Assembly: GCA_963748925.1 (NCBI GenBank)
Contig: CAVVKG010000005.1
Location: 43,453 to 107,452, forward strand
DNA length: 64,000 bases
Direction: 5' to 3'
Source of the DNA: Cryomorpha sp963748925
GTDB lineage: Bacteria; Bacteroidota; Bacteroidia; Flavobacteriales_D; Cryomorphaceae
Made by a program: the position numbers and the translations under genes
The notes under the pieces: generated by a model
The model's input: the letters and a program-made list of their open reading frames with translations, nothing else
What the model was told of the DNA's origin: nothing
The model's database searches: none
Part shown: piece after piece, positions 43,300 through 53,693 of the stretch
Position numbering within the stretch: position 1 is the stretch's first letter
Layout of the letters: every line of letters begins with the position of its first letter

Positions 43300-45156
43300 T
43301 TATTCTTTTATCAATCGGGCACTAAATGTGGTTTCATCGCCAAAAACAGACATAATATAAATTCCCGATTTTAATTCAGAGACATTCATTTCAATCAGAT
43401 TTTGAGCATTTGAAACAACATTGTTATTGATAACAACCTTACCCGTAATATCTGAAATTATCATTTGGTAATTCCCTGCCGGTACTTCTGCTAAATTTAC
43501 ATTAACAAAATCGGTTGTTGGATTTGGATATATACTCAGTTTAGCTTTCTCGTTTATTTCAAAGATTCCAACTGTAGTCTGGCTACAAATAGACTGACGT
43601 GTAACCTGACCTCTAAGTTCGCCTGAAGGTACTTCGCTTGTATGAACATTCACATAAACATTTCCTTCGCGAAAAGCCATTGCGGCGTCTGCATCAAAAG
43701 CAGTATCATCCATATCAGTCCAGTACCCGAAAGCAGCATCATGCGTTTCCGCCTGGTCAAAGAAAGAGCTTAGAGTGAAAATTACATCACCGTTTACTCC
43801 TGCTTCGGCAGCGTGAAAGTGAGCCATAGTTTGAGGACCTGAAAGATCATTGTAAGCAATCATAAAATGGGCATTCGACTGATCTCTGTCAATACTTACT
43901 ATTCCTGAACCGTAACCATCGCTATCAACAGATGGCACTTCCTGGTCTCCGGTAAGATTTAATGTATACCCCTCACGAGCCGCTTTATAAACCTGTCCGC
44001 GAATTTCACCGGCCGCGTTTAACTCTGTATGCACATTGATATAGATTCCACCTGACAAAAACTTGTTGATGTTTTCAGTAGAAAGTGCATCACCTGTGGC
44101 AAAACCGGCAATTACATTTCCGTCTATATCATCGGTTATAGGAATAAGTACATCACCTGTACTTCCAAGAGCTCCATCATGAAAATGAGCACCTGTTAAA
44201 GGCCCTGAAAGGTCATCAAGCTGTACACGATAAAATAGTGTATCCATAGTGTAATTAAGGCTTGCCCATCCAAGTCCATTTGCGTCAGTACCCATAGGAA
44301 TTGGTAATTCCTGCTCCACATTCATCACCGCATCCATCGATATCTTATCATCAAAAATCAACTGACCTCTTATTTCTCCATTAGGATTGTCGGCAGTGTG
44401 AACATTGATATAAATATTACCGGCCATCATATCCTCCATTAATCCATCTACTGTAGAAGGATCAAATCGACCTGCAATCACATTATCTATTACGTCATCT
44501 GTAAGATTCACTACCACGTCACCGTTCTGACCCATAGCGGCCATATGTAAATGAGCTCCTGTGATAGGACCTGAAAGTCCAGAAACTACTACATTGTAGT
44601 TTACCGCCATTCCGGTTTTGCTCACATTAAAAATAGCAATACCACTAGCATCGGTGTCTACCGTGGGAACTTCCTGTTCACCATTTAGAACAGCATGAAA
44701 AGTCTGGTCTGTTTCCAGAGCAATCTGACCTCTTATTTCGCCAGCAGGATTCTCCTCAGTATGAATGTTAAAATAAAGTTCATTTCTGAACATCATTTCA
44801 AGAAGTTCCATAGTAATATCATCACCTGTAATCACGGCATTAATGATATTTCCCTGTACATTATCTGTAAAGCCTATAAGCACGTCGCCATTCGTACCTG
44901 CCACACCCTGATGAATATGGGCGCCGGTAATGGCTCCACTTAAACCAGTGGCAGTAACGGTAATACAAAGTGAATCTCTCGATTCATTTAAGAAAAACGA
45001 ACCAACACCGGTAGCATCTGTGCTAACCGCGGGAACCTCGTTGGCACCAGACAGTCGCGTTGAAAATAATAGTTTACCAGTCAGATGATTGGCAAATAAT
45101 CCGCTGACCAATAATATGGCTACAACGGTAAAAATACTTTTAGTAAAATTTCTCAT
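43300..45156 (-). CDS. T9SS-secreted protein with four CHRD domains
   Basis: A 618-residue protein: signal peptide (MRNFTKSIFTVVAILLVSG), then four CHRD domains of about 120 residues, each with a signature such as LSGAITGAHIHQGVAGTNGD and a NPAGEIRGQI-like end, and a C-terminal type A T9SS sorting domain (KLSIYPNPTTDFVNVNL to SGIYIMSVFG). CHRD domains were named from chordin; their bacterial role is unknown, and secretion to the surface is the only firm prediction. The gene is monocistronic with a strong terminator. Confidence 0.88.
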   Translation of the reverse strand: MRNFTKSIFTVVAILLVSGLFANHLTGKLLFSTRLSGANEVPAVSTDATGVGSFFLNESRDSLCITVTATGLSGAITGAHIHQGVAGTNGDVLIGFTDNVQGNIINAVITGDDITMELLEMMFRNELYFNIHTEENPAGEIRGQIALETDQTFHAVLNGEQEVPTVDTDASGIAIFNVSKTGMAVNYNVVVSGLSGPITGAHLHMAAMGQNGDVVVNLTDDVIDNVIAGRFDPSTVDGLMEDMMAGNIYINVHTADNPNGEIRGQLIFDDKISMDAVMNVEQELPIPMGTDANGLGWASLNYTMDTLFYRVQLDDLSGPLTGAHFHDGALGSTGDVLIPITDDIDGNVIAGFATGDALSTENINKFLSGGIYINVHTELNAAGEIRGQVYKAAREGYTLNLTGDQEVPSVDSDGYGSGIVSIDRDQSNAHFMIAYNDLSGPQTMAHFHAAEAGVNGDVIFTLSSFFDQAETHDAAFGYWTDMDDTAFDADAAMAFREGNVYVNVHTSEVPSGELRGQVTRQSICSQTTVGIFEINEKAKLSIYPNPTTDFVNVNLAEVPAGNYQMIISDITGKVVINNNVVSNAQNLIEMNVSELKSGIYIMSVFGDETTFSARLIKE

Positions 45157-45402
45157 AGTATAAAGTTTTTTGGATTTGTTTTAGATACGCGTCAATCGCG
45201 CCAACAGATTTCTCAGACATTGAAACCCGCTTATAAATTCAACACAGATTTCAGGAAATTGTTTACGATTATTCTACTTATATGATTAATAATCAATATG
45301 TAAAATGAATGCAGTATATAATGACTCCAGATACTAAGTATCGGGGTATCTAATAAGAGCTATTCAAATCACTGGAGCTAAGTATAGTCAACAGGTATAT
45401 TA

Positions 45403-46905
45403 CTAATATGAACCTGATAATCCTGTATTTTGACTTCTTAGAGTTGCAGAGTTCTTTTTAAGGAGGCTGCTGATATAGAGACCTAAATACGTTATTGCTC
45501 CATTAATAATCAAAATCTCAAACCCAATTTCGTAGCCGCCGAAAATTTCAGCCGACCAGTAATCGAGAATAAAGGAGATGATGGGCGAGGCAATGGCGAT
45601 AAAGGGTACATCGCCGTCACGAACTTTGCGTTTTGAGAAAAGGCCAAATGAGTATAGCCCGAGCAGAGGTCCATAGGTGTAACCGGCTGCAGTAAAAAGC
45701 TGGGCGATAACAGAATCGTTGTTGATAACCTTAAAGAGCAAGATTACAAACACAAGTACAACAGACATACCAACGTGAACCCTTTGTCGGATTCGTTTAG
45801 CTACAGTTTCTTCCTTCTTATCAACTTCAAGAATATCAATAGAAAAAGACGTTGTGAGGGCAGTCAATGCTGAATCGGCACTTGAATAGGCTGCAGCTAT
45901 TAATCCTAAAACAAAGAGAATTCCCACAGCTGCTCCCAGGTACCCATCTACAGCGAGCATAGGGTATAGCTCATCGCTTTTTAGCGGAAGCTCAAGCCCC
46001 TGGCTCTGTGAAAAAATGTAAAGCAATGATCCAAGAACCAGAAATACAAGATTTACAAAAACCAGAATTATGCTGAATGAAACCATATTCTTTTGCGCAT
46101 CGCGGAGATTTTTGCAGCTCAAATTTTTCTGCATCATATCCTGATCGAGGCCTGTCATGGTAATGGTAATAAACATCCCTGCAAAGAATTGCTTGAAGAA
46201 ATACCGCGAGTCGTTGGGATCATCAAAAAAGAAAATCTGACTATACTCGCTCGATTTTATGGTTTCCACAAGACCGCTGGCATCCAAACCCAGCACATTT
46301 GAGATGGCGTAAACGCTTATACCCACCGCCACCAGCATAAAAGCGGTTTGCATCGTATCTGTCCAAATAATGGTTTTAATGCCCCCGCGAAAGGTATAAA
46401 GCCAGATTAATGTAATGGTTATGACCACAGTTACGGCAAATGGCACATCTACTCCAAGCCGGTCGAAAACGGCAAACTGAAGCACAATGGCGACAAGATA
46501 TAGCCGAAAAGAAGCACCAATAATTCGCGAAAGCAGGAAGAATGAAGCGCCTGTTTTATATGATTTTAGTCCAAAACGCCCATCGAGGTACGTATAGATA
46601 GAAGTGAGGTTAAGGCGGTAATAAAGCGGCAAAAGTACGAACGCAATCACCATATATCCGGGAACATACCCCAGCACCATCTGCATATATGAGAATTGTG
46701 AAGTGCCCACCCACCCGGGAACCGAGATAAACGTAACACCGCTCAGCGAGGCGCCAATCATCCCAAAAGCAACGATATACCAGGGTGACTTTCGATTGCC
46801 GACAAAAAAGGTGTTGTTATCGCTTTTGCGCGAAGTTATGCGGGCTATTAGAATAAGGGCTAAAAAGTACCCGGCAATAAGTGAAATGATTGCTACTGGA
46901 CTCAT
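45403..46905 (-). CDS. Sodium:solute symporter family protein
   Basis: A 500-residue SSF-type permease with about 13 membrane helices, starting at the ATG at 46905. Conserved parts include MIGASLSGVTFISVPGWVGT near residue 48, GLDQDMMQKNLSC near residue 255 and SSADSALTALTTSFSIDIL near residue 340, which covers the usual Na+-site helix. It imports a small solute driven by sodium; the substrate cannot be told from the sequence, and no enzyme gene nearby hints at it. Confidence 0.88.
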   Translation of the reverse strand: MSPVAIISLIAGYFLALILIARITSRKSDNNTFFVGNRKSPWYIVAFGMIGASLSGVTFISVPGWVGTSQFSYMQMVLGYVPGYMVIAFVLLPLYYRLNLTSIYTYLDGRFGLKSYKTGASFFLLSRIIGASFRLYLVAIVLQFAVFDRLGVDVPFAVTVVITITLIWLYTFRGGIKTIIWTDTMQTAFMLVAVGISVYAISNVLGLDASGLVETIKSSEYSQIFFFDDPNDSRYFFKQFFAGMFITITMTGLDQDMMQKNLSCKNLRDAQKNMVSFSIILVFVNLVFLVLGSLLYIFSQSQGLELPLKSDELYPMLAVDGYLGAAVGILFVLGLIAAAYSSADSALTALTTSFSIDILEVDKKEETVAKRIRQRVHVGMSVVLVFVILLFKVINNDSVIAQLFTAAGYTYGPLLGLYSFGLFSKRKVRDGDVPFIAIASPIISFILDYWSAEIFGGYEIGFEILIINGAITYLGLYISSLLKKNSATLRSQNTGLSGSY

Positions 46906-46979
46906 ACATCAAAAGAGGCGAAAAATGGCGGCAATAAATCGCTCACTTTCAGAAGATATTTACGAACCTATGTGTAGAA

Positions 46980-48641
46980 TTATGGGACGAGAATTTTTGC
47001 ATTAAAGGTATGACCTTCTGCATCTCTAACTAGAATAATATATCCTCCCGACTCAGCAGAAAGGAATGTTTTCTCAGCATTTCGCTCCAGATCTGAAAGG
47101 CTGCTCAAGGCAGAATTTCTACAAATCATCTTGCCTTCCACGTTAATTATTACCGCCTGGAATGTTCCTGCCGACAAATTGGGAATTGAAATAGAGACTT
47201 TACCTCCCTGAAACGGATTGGGATAGAATGTCATTTCTTCTTTGCCTTTCGGCGAAAGCGGGGACTCAACGCTTACCACATTTTGGAGCAGCTGGCGGGC
47301 AATTTCAAAATCCGGAATACCGTATCCCATAGAATCATTTGGCATTTCAAAGAGGCTAGCACTCATCTCGATGGCATCAAAAACCTGCATGGCTGTTGCC
47401 TGGGGATTAGCCTGCCACAAGCAAGCCGCCATTCCTGCTAAAACAGGCGAAGAAAGCGAAGTTCCATTTGAGGTCGTAATTCCATCACCAAGATCAGATA
47501 CCACCGTACTCCTTCCCTGCGCCATTACGTTGGGCTTTACTCTACCGTCAAAACTTGGACCTCGCGAGCTAAAATTAGCAGCAAGACCTTGAGCATTCAC
47601 GGCACCAATAGCGAGTACGTTTTCGCCATCGCCCGGGGCACCGATATAATACCATTCATCATCGCCCGAGTTTCCTGCAGAGGTAACCACCAGCATTCCT
47701 CTTGTGGCGGCAATATCAGCTACACGGGTTATGAGCGTAGTACTTCCGTCCATATCTGAGTAAGAGTAGCTATCTTCTATTACATCAAAGCTAGAATAGC
47801 CGAGAGATGAGTTAATAACATCGGCTCCTGCGCTATCGGCGTATTCGGCGGCAGCCTCCCAATGAGCTTCTTCAATTCTTCGCTCCTGACTAACATCTTC
47901 GGTGAGTGCCAGCAGATAGGACGCCTTGGGAGCCGTACCAATAATACTATCTTTCATAATACTCGCCATTGATGAGAGCACATAGGAACCGTGGGTGCTA
48001 TGCTGAAAAACATTGGAAGTATTATCGACAAAATTATACTGTGCAAGAACCCTATTGTCATCAAATAAGGAATCAAGTGCTCCGGCAGAAGTGGCATTGC
48101 TGAAACCTCCATCCAGCACTGCTATTAGCATCCCTTCCCCGCGAAAGCCGTCGTCATGCAATTGCAAACCGTTGAGCATTTCTATTTGATTAAGCGAAGG
48201 TCCGTAATCAGAATCATCTTTGGCAAGATGTGTTTTTTTAAATTGCAAATTATCATAAGCCGTAAACGACCTGCTTGCTTCCAGGCGGTCGAAACCCATG
48301 AGCCCACTCACCCCAAAGAGTACTGAGGGGTCGGTGGTTCTGATTAAAATCGCATTCATCCATTTCAGGGTACGCAAGATTTCTACATCACCCAGGTTTT
48401 TTACAGAAAGAATATATTCAGGATCTACCGGCAAGTCGAGGCTATCAATGGCAATACCCTGATTCTGCCTTCTTTGAATGGCTCGTTGAGATAAGTATTC
48501 ACCGGGTTGAGAAATAGAATACGGGGTATTATCCTTATCGCTAAAGTACACGATGTAACTATCAGGGCCCACTTGTGCGCCGGCTAAGAGTGGCAATAGG
48601 GCGAAAGCGATTAATAAAAACTTCAGTTTACTCCATTCCAT
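46980..48641 (-). CDS. T9SS-secreted S8 family (subtilisin-like) peptidase
   Basis: The start is placed at the ATG at 48641 (MEWSKLKFLLIAFALLP), inside the last codons of the upstream lipoprotein gene (14-base overlap). After the signal peptide and a pro-region comes the subtilisin domain: catalytic Asp in IAVLDGGFSN, His in HGSYVLSSM, the oxyanion-side VTSAGNSGDD and Ser in GTSLSSPVLAG. The C-terminus is a type A T9SS sorting domain (MTFYPNPFQGGKVSISI to GGYIILVRD). The enzyme is exported and degrades extracellular protein. About 553 residues. Confidence 0.9.
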   Translation of the reverse strand: MEWSKLKFLLIAFALLPLLAGAQVGPDSYIVYFSDKDNTPYSISQPGEYLSQRAIQRRQNQGIAIDSLDLPVDPEYILSVKNLGDVEILRTLKWMNAILIRTTDPSVLFGVSGLMGFDRLEASRSFTAYDNLQFKKTHLAKDDSDYGPSLNQIEMLNGLQLHDDGFRGEGMLIAVLDGGFSNATSAGALDSLFDDNRVLAQYNFVDNTSNVFQHSTHGSYVLSSMASIMKDSIIGTAPKASYLLALTEDVSQERRIEEAHWEAAAEYADSAGADVINSSLGYSSFDVIEDSYSYSDMDGSTTLITRVADIAATRGMLVVTSAGNSGDDEWYYIGAPGDGENVLAIGAVNAQGLAANFSSRGPSFDGRVKPNVMAQGRSTVVSDLGDGITTSNGTSLSSPVLAGMAACLWQANPQATAMQVFDAIEMSASLFEMPNDSMGYGIPDFEIARQLLQNVVSVESPLSPKGKEEMTFYPNPFQGGKVSISIPNLSAGTFQAVIINVEGKMICRNSALSSLSDLERNAEKTFLSAESGGYIILVRDAEGHTFNAKILVP

Positions 48642-49338
48642 AATCTGTAACCTCCCATTTATATTCATACCCCGATATAATGTTCTGAGCTATCCTATTG
48701 TTTAAGTAGGATGGACGAGTGAAAAGAACTTTTTCATGTCTATAAATTAAGCCCACATCTTTAGCATAAACCTCGTAAGCAAGTTCATCGTTTACTTCCG
48801 TCAAAAAAAAGCGCTCATCGACTGTCACCGTTTCCTGAAAATTAAGATCACCATACTGCCTCGGAATATAGAGGCTGTCATACGAAAAGCGCCACTCTGC
48901 CAGATTATTCAGTGCATTTCCATCCCAGTTACTAAATCGTGAAACGGGAAAAGCCAGTTTTACATACCTTCGGTTTTCTTCTATTCGTTCCGCTTTATTC
49001 GGTGATAACTTTGCAGACCAGATATCGGTCAGCGACCATTCCTGATTTGTGCTATCCCGCTTGAAGCGAACGATGCGGTAGCTTGTTTCGCCTTCGGCAT
49101 CGAGAAATGTTGAATCTACCACTTCTTTGAGAAAATAATGAGCGGTATCGTGTATTCCAGGTACGCCCGCAACAGGCTGATCATGAAAAATCGAATCGAC
49201 CTCATAGGTGGTGTACATTCCGGTCTCAAGAGGGAAGTAGTCATATCCGGGACTGGTAGTTGCAGTATCGCTCTCTTCAATACAAGAAGACATTGCAATT
49301 GTCAGTAGAATAAATCCGAATATTTGCTTTAGCTTCAT
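48628..49338 (-). CDS. Lipoprotein of unknown function
   Basis: A 236-residue protein with a lipoprotein signal ending IAMSSC. The mature part is beta-rich (YDYFPLETGMYTTYEVDSIF) and ends VTDYGME. The family is not recognised. It overlaps the downstream subtilisin gene by 14 bases and follows the MORN-repeat gene by 15 bases, so a four-gene minus-strand unit from the glycosyltransferase to the peptidase is likely. Confidence 0.75.
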   Translation of the reverse strand: MKLKQIFGFILLTIAMSSCIEESDTATTSPGYDYFPLETGMYTTYEVDSIFHDQPVAGVPGIHDTAHYFLKEVVDSTFLDAEGETSYRIVRFKRDSTNQEWSLTDIWSAKLSPNKAERIEENRRYVKLAFPVSRFSNWDGNALNNLAEWRFSYDSLYIPRQYGDLNFQETVTVDERFFLTEVNDELAYEVYAKDVGLIYRHEKVLFTRPSYLNNRIAQNIISGYEYKWEVTDYGME

Positions 49339-49353
49339 TGGTATAATTACAAT

Positions 49354-50370
49354 CTAGTCAATGAGTTCCCCCGAATTATAAACCTCTTTTTTATCGACAT
49401 TTCCATTTTCCTTGTAATAAATCACCTCTCCGTTGAGTTCGCCCTCTTTATATTTTCCTTCTCTCCTCACTTGTGTGCCGTATAGCCGTTGCACGGGGTA
49501 GGCATTTCCAAAATTATCTGTTTCCTCTTCGGTAACCCACTCACCCATCTGATAATATTCCTTGAAAGGGCCGTGTTTTTTCCCGTTTTTGTAAGTATAC
49601 TCATTGCGCTTGATATCGTTCGGAAAGTAGGCATCGAACACCCCGTTTTGAGGATGCTCCTCCTCCACTTTTCCAAAGCGATAAACATAGATTATTTCTA
49701 TTGAGCCATCCTCATTATAATCGTACCAGGAACTGTGTTTCAGGCCATCTACAAACTTTCCTTTCTGAAGGATTTTCCCATTAGAATAGTATGAAACGAA
49801 TTCGCCGACAAACTTTATTCCGTCTACTACATTGGCTTTAAGCTTTAGCGTACCATCTTCAAAATACTGCTCCCAGGTACCGTTCTTTATATCGTCTTTA
49901 AAAGTTATCTTTTCAGATACGCTTCCTGTTGTGTAGTAGATAGTTGTTAGTCCGTTTTTAAGACCGTTATCATATGTTTCTGAACTGGTAAGAACACCCC
50001 TGTCTGAGAAAAATAGCCAAATGCTATCGCGCTTTTGATTTATATAATTCCCCTGAGCCATTGTTTCGCCCGTTTCCGGATAAAAAAGTTCGGCGCGCTC
50101 TACTCCATCGGGATCGTAGTTTATAATCGCCTGCAAACTTCCATCTTCATAAAATCGAATTAATTCGCCCACGGGCTTATCATTTATGAAAGTGGCCTGA
50201 TACTGCATCGTATCTGTGGGATAATACTTTTGCCAAAGTCCTTGCTTTCTACCCTGGCTATCCGTTTTATTTATTTTAGAATCAGGTTGTGCATATGCAC
50301 AAATCGAAAAAGCCAGCGCTCCAACAAGTAAAATTGTATTTTTCAAAGGTGTTAAGTTGCTAATAATCAT
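49354..50370 (-). CDS. MORN-repeat protein (YwqK-like)
   Basis: A 338-residue protein with a signal peptide (TILLVGALAFSICAYAQ) followed by about nine MORN/YwqK-type repeats with the pattern G-x-x-x-G-x-W-x-x-Y/F (GLWQKYYPTD, GTWEQYFEDGTLK, SSWYDYNEDGSIE, GPFKEYYQMGEW). Such proteins are common in Bacteroidota and often annotated as antitoxins, but export and the absence of a toxin here argue against that role. Its start overlaps the stop of the glycosyltransferase gene by four bases (ATGA). Confidence 0.8.
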   Translation of the reverse strand: MIISNLTPLKNTILLVGALAFSICAYAQPDSKINKTDSQGRKQGLWQKYYPTDTMQYQATFINDKPVGELIRFYEDGSLQAIINYDPDGVERAELFYPETGETMAQGNYINQKRDSIWLFFSDRGVLTSSETYDNGLKNGLTTIYYTTGSVSEKITFKDDIKNGTWEQYFEDGTLKLKANVVDGIKFVGEFVSYYSNGKILQKGKFVDGLKHSSWYDYNEDGSIEIIYVYRFGKVEEEHPQNGVFDAYFPNDIKRNEYTYKNGKKHGPFKEYYQMGEWVTEEETDNFGNAYPVQRLYGTQVRREGKYKEGELNGEVIYYKENGNVDKKEVYNSGELID

Positions 50371-51563
50371 ATAATATCTTCTGCAAAGGTCATAAATTTA
50401 TGTGTAAAATGTGACCATAAAAAACGTTCTTTCTCAATGCTTGCATTTTCTGCAAAGGCAGATTCCCTATTTTCAGAAAAGAAACGTGCAATTGCCGTTG
50501 CTATTGCCCCGGGATTGGGTTCTACCACATACCCCACCTTGCCGTCGGGCACAATTTCGGCAAGCCCACCCACATTGGTTACGAGCATAGGGCGCTCAAA
50601 ATGATAAGCTATTTGGGTTACACCGCTTTGAGTTGCCGTTTTATAGGTTTGTGCAACCAGATTTGCAGCACAGAAGTAATTCTTCACCTCTTCCTGGGGA
50701 ATATAATCGGAGCGAATAATGACGGTATCTTTCAAGTCAAGCTCACTTATAAGATTAAGATATTTCTGCTCGTCTTCATAAAACTCACCTGCTACTATTA
50801 GTTTAATATTTTTAATTGCTTTATCAGCAAAAGCCTGTAGGAGCAAATCGAGTCCTTTGTATGCTCTAATAAAACCAAAAAAAAGAACATAATTTTGATC
50901 TTGGCTGAGTCCCAGATTTTGGCGCGCCTGAGACATTGGCACTGTATCACCAAAAATATCATAAACGGGGTGCGGGCTGGTTTCTACTTTTTTGCCGGGA
51001 GCAAGTTTTTGCAAGTCATTAGCCACACTCTCTGATAGAGTGAAGAATGCAGAGCAATTATTAAAAAAGAGCTTTGACAATGTGGTATCAAATCCGCGCG
51101 ACTCGTGCGGTATAGCATTATCAACAAGGCCAATAACAGGAATTCCCTTCTTTCGCAGTTGTCTCGCCACAGCGCCCAGAGCTGGACCCATAAACGGAAT
51201 CCAAAACCGAATAACGACCATACGCGGCTTTAGCTTCATTATCCTTTTTGCTGCTTTTCGCCAGGATAGCGGATTGACACTTGAAAGCCAATCGTGAATT
51301 TTAAGATTGGCGGGAGCCGGACCATCTGACTTTTGAGTCTTTCCAGGAAACAAAACAGATGGATATTGCAAATGAAAGCTAACCAGCTCAACCGGGTAAC
51401 CAGCTTCAATGAGCGAATAAGCGAAGGATTCGTTGAAGTGGGCAATACCGCCCCTTAAAGGAAATGCGGGTCCAATAAGGATAATTGGATTCGTTGAATT
51501 CACCTGGCGAAAATACACAATACAGCGGTTATCACCACACGATGCAACAGGAGATTTTGCCAA
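50367..51563 (-). CDS. Glycosyltransferase family 4
   Basis: A GT-B glycosyltransferase. The N-terminal domain begins IILIGPAFPLRGGIAHFN and the donor domain has YVLFFGFIRAYKGLDLLLQA near residue 230 and AYHFERPMLVTNVGGLAE, where a Glu is at the EX7E-like position. The open frame starts at 51563, but an in-frame GTG at 51503, just before the conserved start, may be the true one because a terminator ends at 51574. It heads the unit that continues through the MORN, lipoprotein and subtilisin genes. The sugar is unknown. Confidence 0.82.
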   Translation of the reverse strand: MAKSPVASCGDNRCIVYFRQVNSTNPIILIGPAFPLRGGIAHFNESFAYSLIEAGYPVELVSFHLQYPSVLFPGKTQKSDGPAPANLKIHDWLSSVNPLSWRKAAKRIMKLKPRMVVIRFWIPFMGPALGAVARQLRKKGIPVIGLVDNAIPHESRGFDTTLSKLFFNNCSAFFTLSESVANDLQKLAPGKKVETSPHPVYDIFGDTVPMSQARQNLGLSQDQNYVLFFGFIRAYKGLDLLLQAFADKAIKNIKLIVAGEFYEDEQKYLNLISELDLKDTVIIRSDYIPQEEVKNYFCAANLVAQTYKTATQSGVTQIAYHFERPMLVTNVGGLAEIVPDGKVGYVVEPNPGAIATAIARFFSENRESAFAENASIEKERFLWSHFTHKFMTFAEDII

Positions 51564-51573
51564 AGTTGATTTA

Positions 51574-51608
51574 TAAAAAAACCGCAGGAACTATAAGGTC
51601 CTGCGGTT
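51574..51608 (-). terminator. Terminator of the VCBS/ASPIC-T9SS gene
   Basis: On the minus strand AACCGCAGGA pairs perfectly with TCCTGCGGTT and is followed by a run of seven T. It ends the gene that stops at 51639. Confidence 0.85.
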
Positions 51609-51638
51609 AATTATCTCATGGCTGCTTTCTTAAGGAAA

Positions 51639-53651
51639 CTACTCCTTAATAATTTTCTTTTCAACCTGCTTGCCATCAACAATAAGCTGCAGTACATAAG
51701 CACCAGGAGTAAGTTTTGAAACGTTTATTGAATTGCCTCGAAGCGAGCCCTGCAACACACGTTTACCATTTACATCATACATGGTGTAAGTTACTGACTG
51801 GTGAGCTGTTGGGAAGTCTATCAAAATTTGATCGACGGCCGGATTTGGATAAACCATAAAATCAAGCTCTTCTGCATCCTCGGTAGAAGTAACAATAACT
51901 TCATTTTCACCTTCCACGATTACAAGAAGTGTGTTTGACTCCTGGGTTGGAAGCAAATCAATAATTCCCGATGGCCATACCACCTTAATACTATCAATAG
52001 TTGTTTCCTGACCAAGGCCGAAGTGAGCTGTAAGGCTGCTCATGTATCGAAAGCCATCTCCGCTTCGCACTTGTCGCATAAAATCACCTGAAGGGGTATA
52101 AACAGTAATCATAGCTCCAATACCATTGATATTGCTTTCAACTCCCTGCGTTACTATTTTGATATAATTATTGTCATTCCCGTCATTGATATAAAGCTGT
52201 CCGCTTAAGATATCGAGAAAACCATCGTTATTCATATCTCCGATCGGCCCATTTCCCGGTTCAACATCCCACTCGGTAAAGGTCATATCGCCATTGTTAT
52301 GCATGAAGGTATTTCCCATTCCGAGGATATCGATGAAACCATCATTATCAAAATCATGGCATACATTTTCTACACCTGTACCGCCAATATTATCAACCCC
52401 GCTGCCATTTGTAATATTCACAAAGGTACCGCCATCATTTCTCAGAAGCTTGTGGCTTCCATCTGCAAAAGAACTGGCTCCTATAAAAATATCCAGATCA
52501 CCATCATTATCGTAATCGCCCCAGGCAGATGACCACGTTTGAATAGGATCATTCAAGGTAAGAGTAGATGAGACTTCATCAAAAGTACCATCACCATTAT
52601 TTCTATGAAGCTGGTTAATTTTTGCAGGAGAATTTCCACCTCTGCACTTGGCAATAAAAAGGTCGGTGTCGCCATCTGTGTCGTAATCAACCCAAATCGA
52701 GCCATAATTTCCACCATTTGCAGTTTCGCCAAGGCCTCCCTGAATAAACCCAAGGTTTCCTTCACCATCATTTAAGTAGTACACGTTGGGTTGCACATCA
52801 TGACAAACAAAGGCATCTAGATTTCCGTCATTGTCTATATCAATGCAATTAGAGCGCTGTGAAAAAACGTATTCTTCTCCAGAAACCTGGGTGTACCCCG
52901 TACCGTCTTCGTTGGCGTACATAAAAGATACTCCGCTACCACCACCAAATATCAAATCGTTGTAGCCATTGGCATCAAAATCGCCGGCAGCCATACTCCA
53001 TGAAGGGTAATTCTCAGGCTCTTCCGTTGGCAGATTCTGAAAATCAAGCGTTCCATCTTCCATTTGGTAACTTATTTCAATTTGTGAGTTTGAAAATGCA
53101 ACACCGACAATATCGTCAAGGTTATCGCCATTCATATCTACAATTCCCAATCGGTTTCCCGTTCCTGAAACAGAAACGCCTGTAAACCCTAGAGCCGGAA
53201 CAACAAACTCCACTTCTGAAATTTCAAAATCAAATCCATCATTGCTCCATTTGTCATCCCATACGATATAAACCGTTGTACCTGCATCGACAAAAACCTG
53301 AAGGTGGGAGAGGTAACTAGGATTGCCAATAACTCCGCTATCATCATCACCATCAAGACAAGTCAAATTACCGCAGGTTCCGGTTAAAACATTAAGGCGT
53401 GTGTCTCCGCCACTATTTTGCACCAAATCTGAAGATATTAAGAGGTAGACATCCTCTGTAGCAGTGTAGGTATACCATTCAGCAAATTCTACATTTTCGT
53501 CAAAGGTAAAACAAGAAGCTTCATCCAAAGCACCAGCTACAGAATTAACAGTATAGATTCCCTCTTCTACAGGGACTGCTTCCTCGCATGTGTTTTGCGC
53601 TGACAGAGCAATTGAAAAAGTTAAAAACGAAATTAGTACAGGTATTCTCAT
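51639..53651 (-). CDS. T9SS-secreted VCBS/FG-GAP protein with ASPIC/UnbV domain
   Basis: A 670-residue protein. After a signal peptide (MRIPVLISFLTFSIALSAQ) comes a carbohydrate-binding-like region, then a series of VCBS/FG-GAP repeats with the calcium-type D-x-D-x-D/N-G motif (DMNGDNLDDI, DFDANGYNDLIFG, DIDNDGNLDAFV, DYDTDGDTDLFI). An ASPIC/UnbV domain follows near residue 500 (YMSSLTAHFGLG), then a type A T9SS sorting domain (DFMVYPNPAVDQILID to PGAYVLQLIV). It is exported and probably binds carbohydrate at the surface. The di-heme lipoprotein gene lies 42 bases upstream on the same strand. Confidence 0.88.
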   Translation of the reverse strand: MRIPVLISFLTFSIALSAQNTCEEAVPVEEGIYTVNSVAGALDEASCFTFDENVEFAEWYTYTATEDVYLLISSDLVQNSGGDTRLNVLTGTCGNLTCLDGDDDSGVIGNPSYLSHLQVFVDAGTTVYIVWDDKWSNDGFDFEISEVEFVVPALGFTGVSVSGTGNRLGIVDMNGDNLDDIVGVAFSNSQIEISYQMEDGTLDFQNLPTEEPENYPSWSMAAGDFDANGYNDLIFGGGSGVSFMYANEDGTGYTQVSGEEYVFSQRSNCIDIDNDGNLDAFVCHDVQPNVYYLNDGEGNLGFIQGGLGETANGGNYGSIWVDYDTDGDTDLFIAKCRGGNSPAKINQLHRNNGDGTFDEVSSTLTLNDPIQTWSSAWGDYDNDGDLDIFIGASSFADGSHKLLRNDGGTFVNITNGSGVDNIGGTGVENVCHDFDNDGFIDILGMGNTFMHNNGDMTFTEWDVEPGNGPIGDMNNDGFLDILSGQLYINDGNDNNYIKIVTQGVESNINGIGAMITVYTPSGDFMRQVRSGDGFRYMSSLTAHFGLGQETTIDSIKVVWPSGIIDLLPTQESNTLLVIVEGENEVIVTSTEDAEELDFMVYPNPAVDQILIDFPTAHQSVTYTMYDVNGKRVLQGSLRGNSINVSKLTPGAYVLQLIVDGKQVEKKIIKE

Positions 53652-53693
53652 GGTTTCAAGTTATTGGTTAATAAAAATTAAGGTTAAATTATT

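Noticed and set aside
49354..50370. Toxin-antitoxin system for the YwqK-like MORN gene
   Set aside because: It has a signal peptide and no toxin gene is adjacent.
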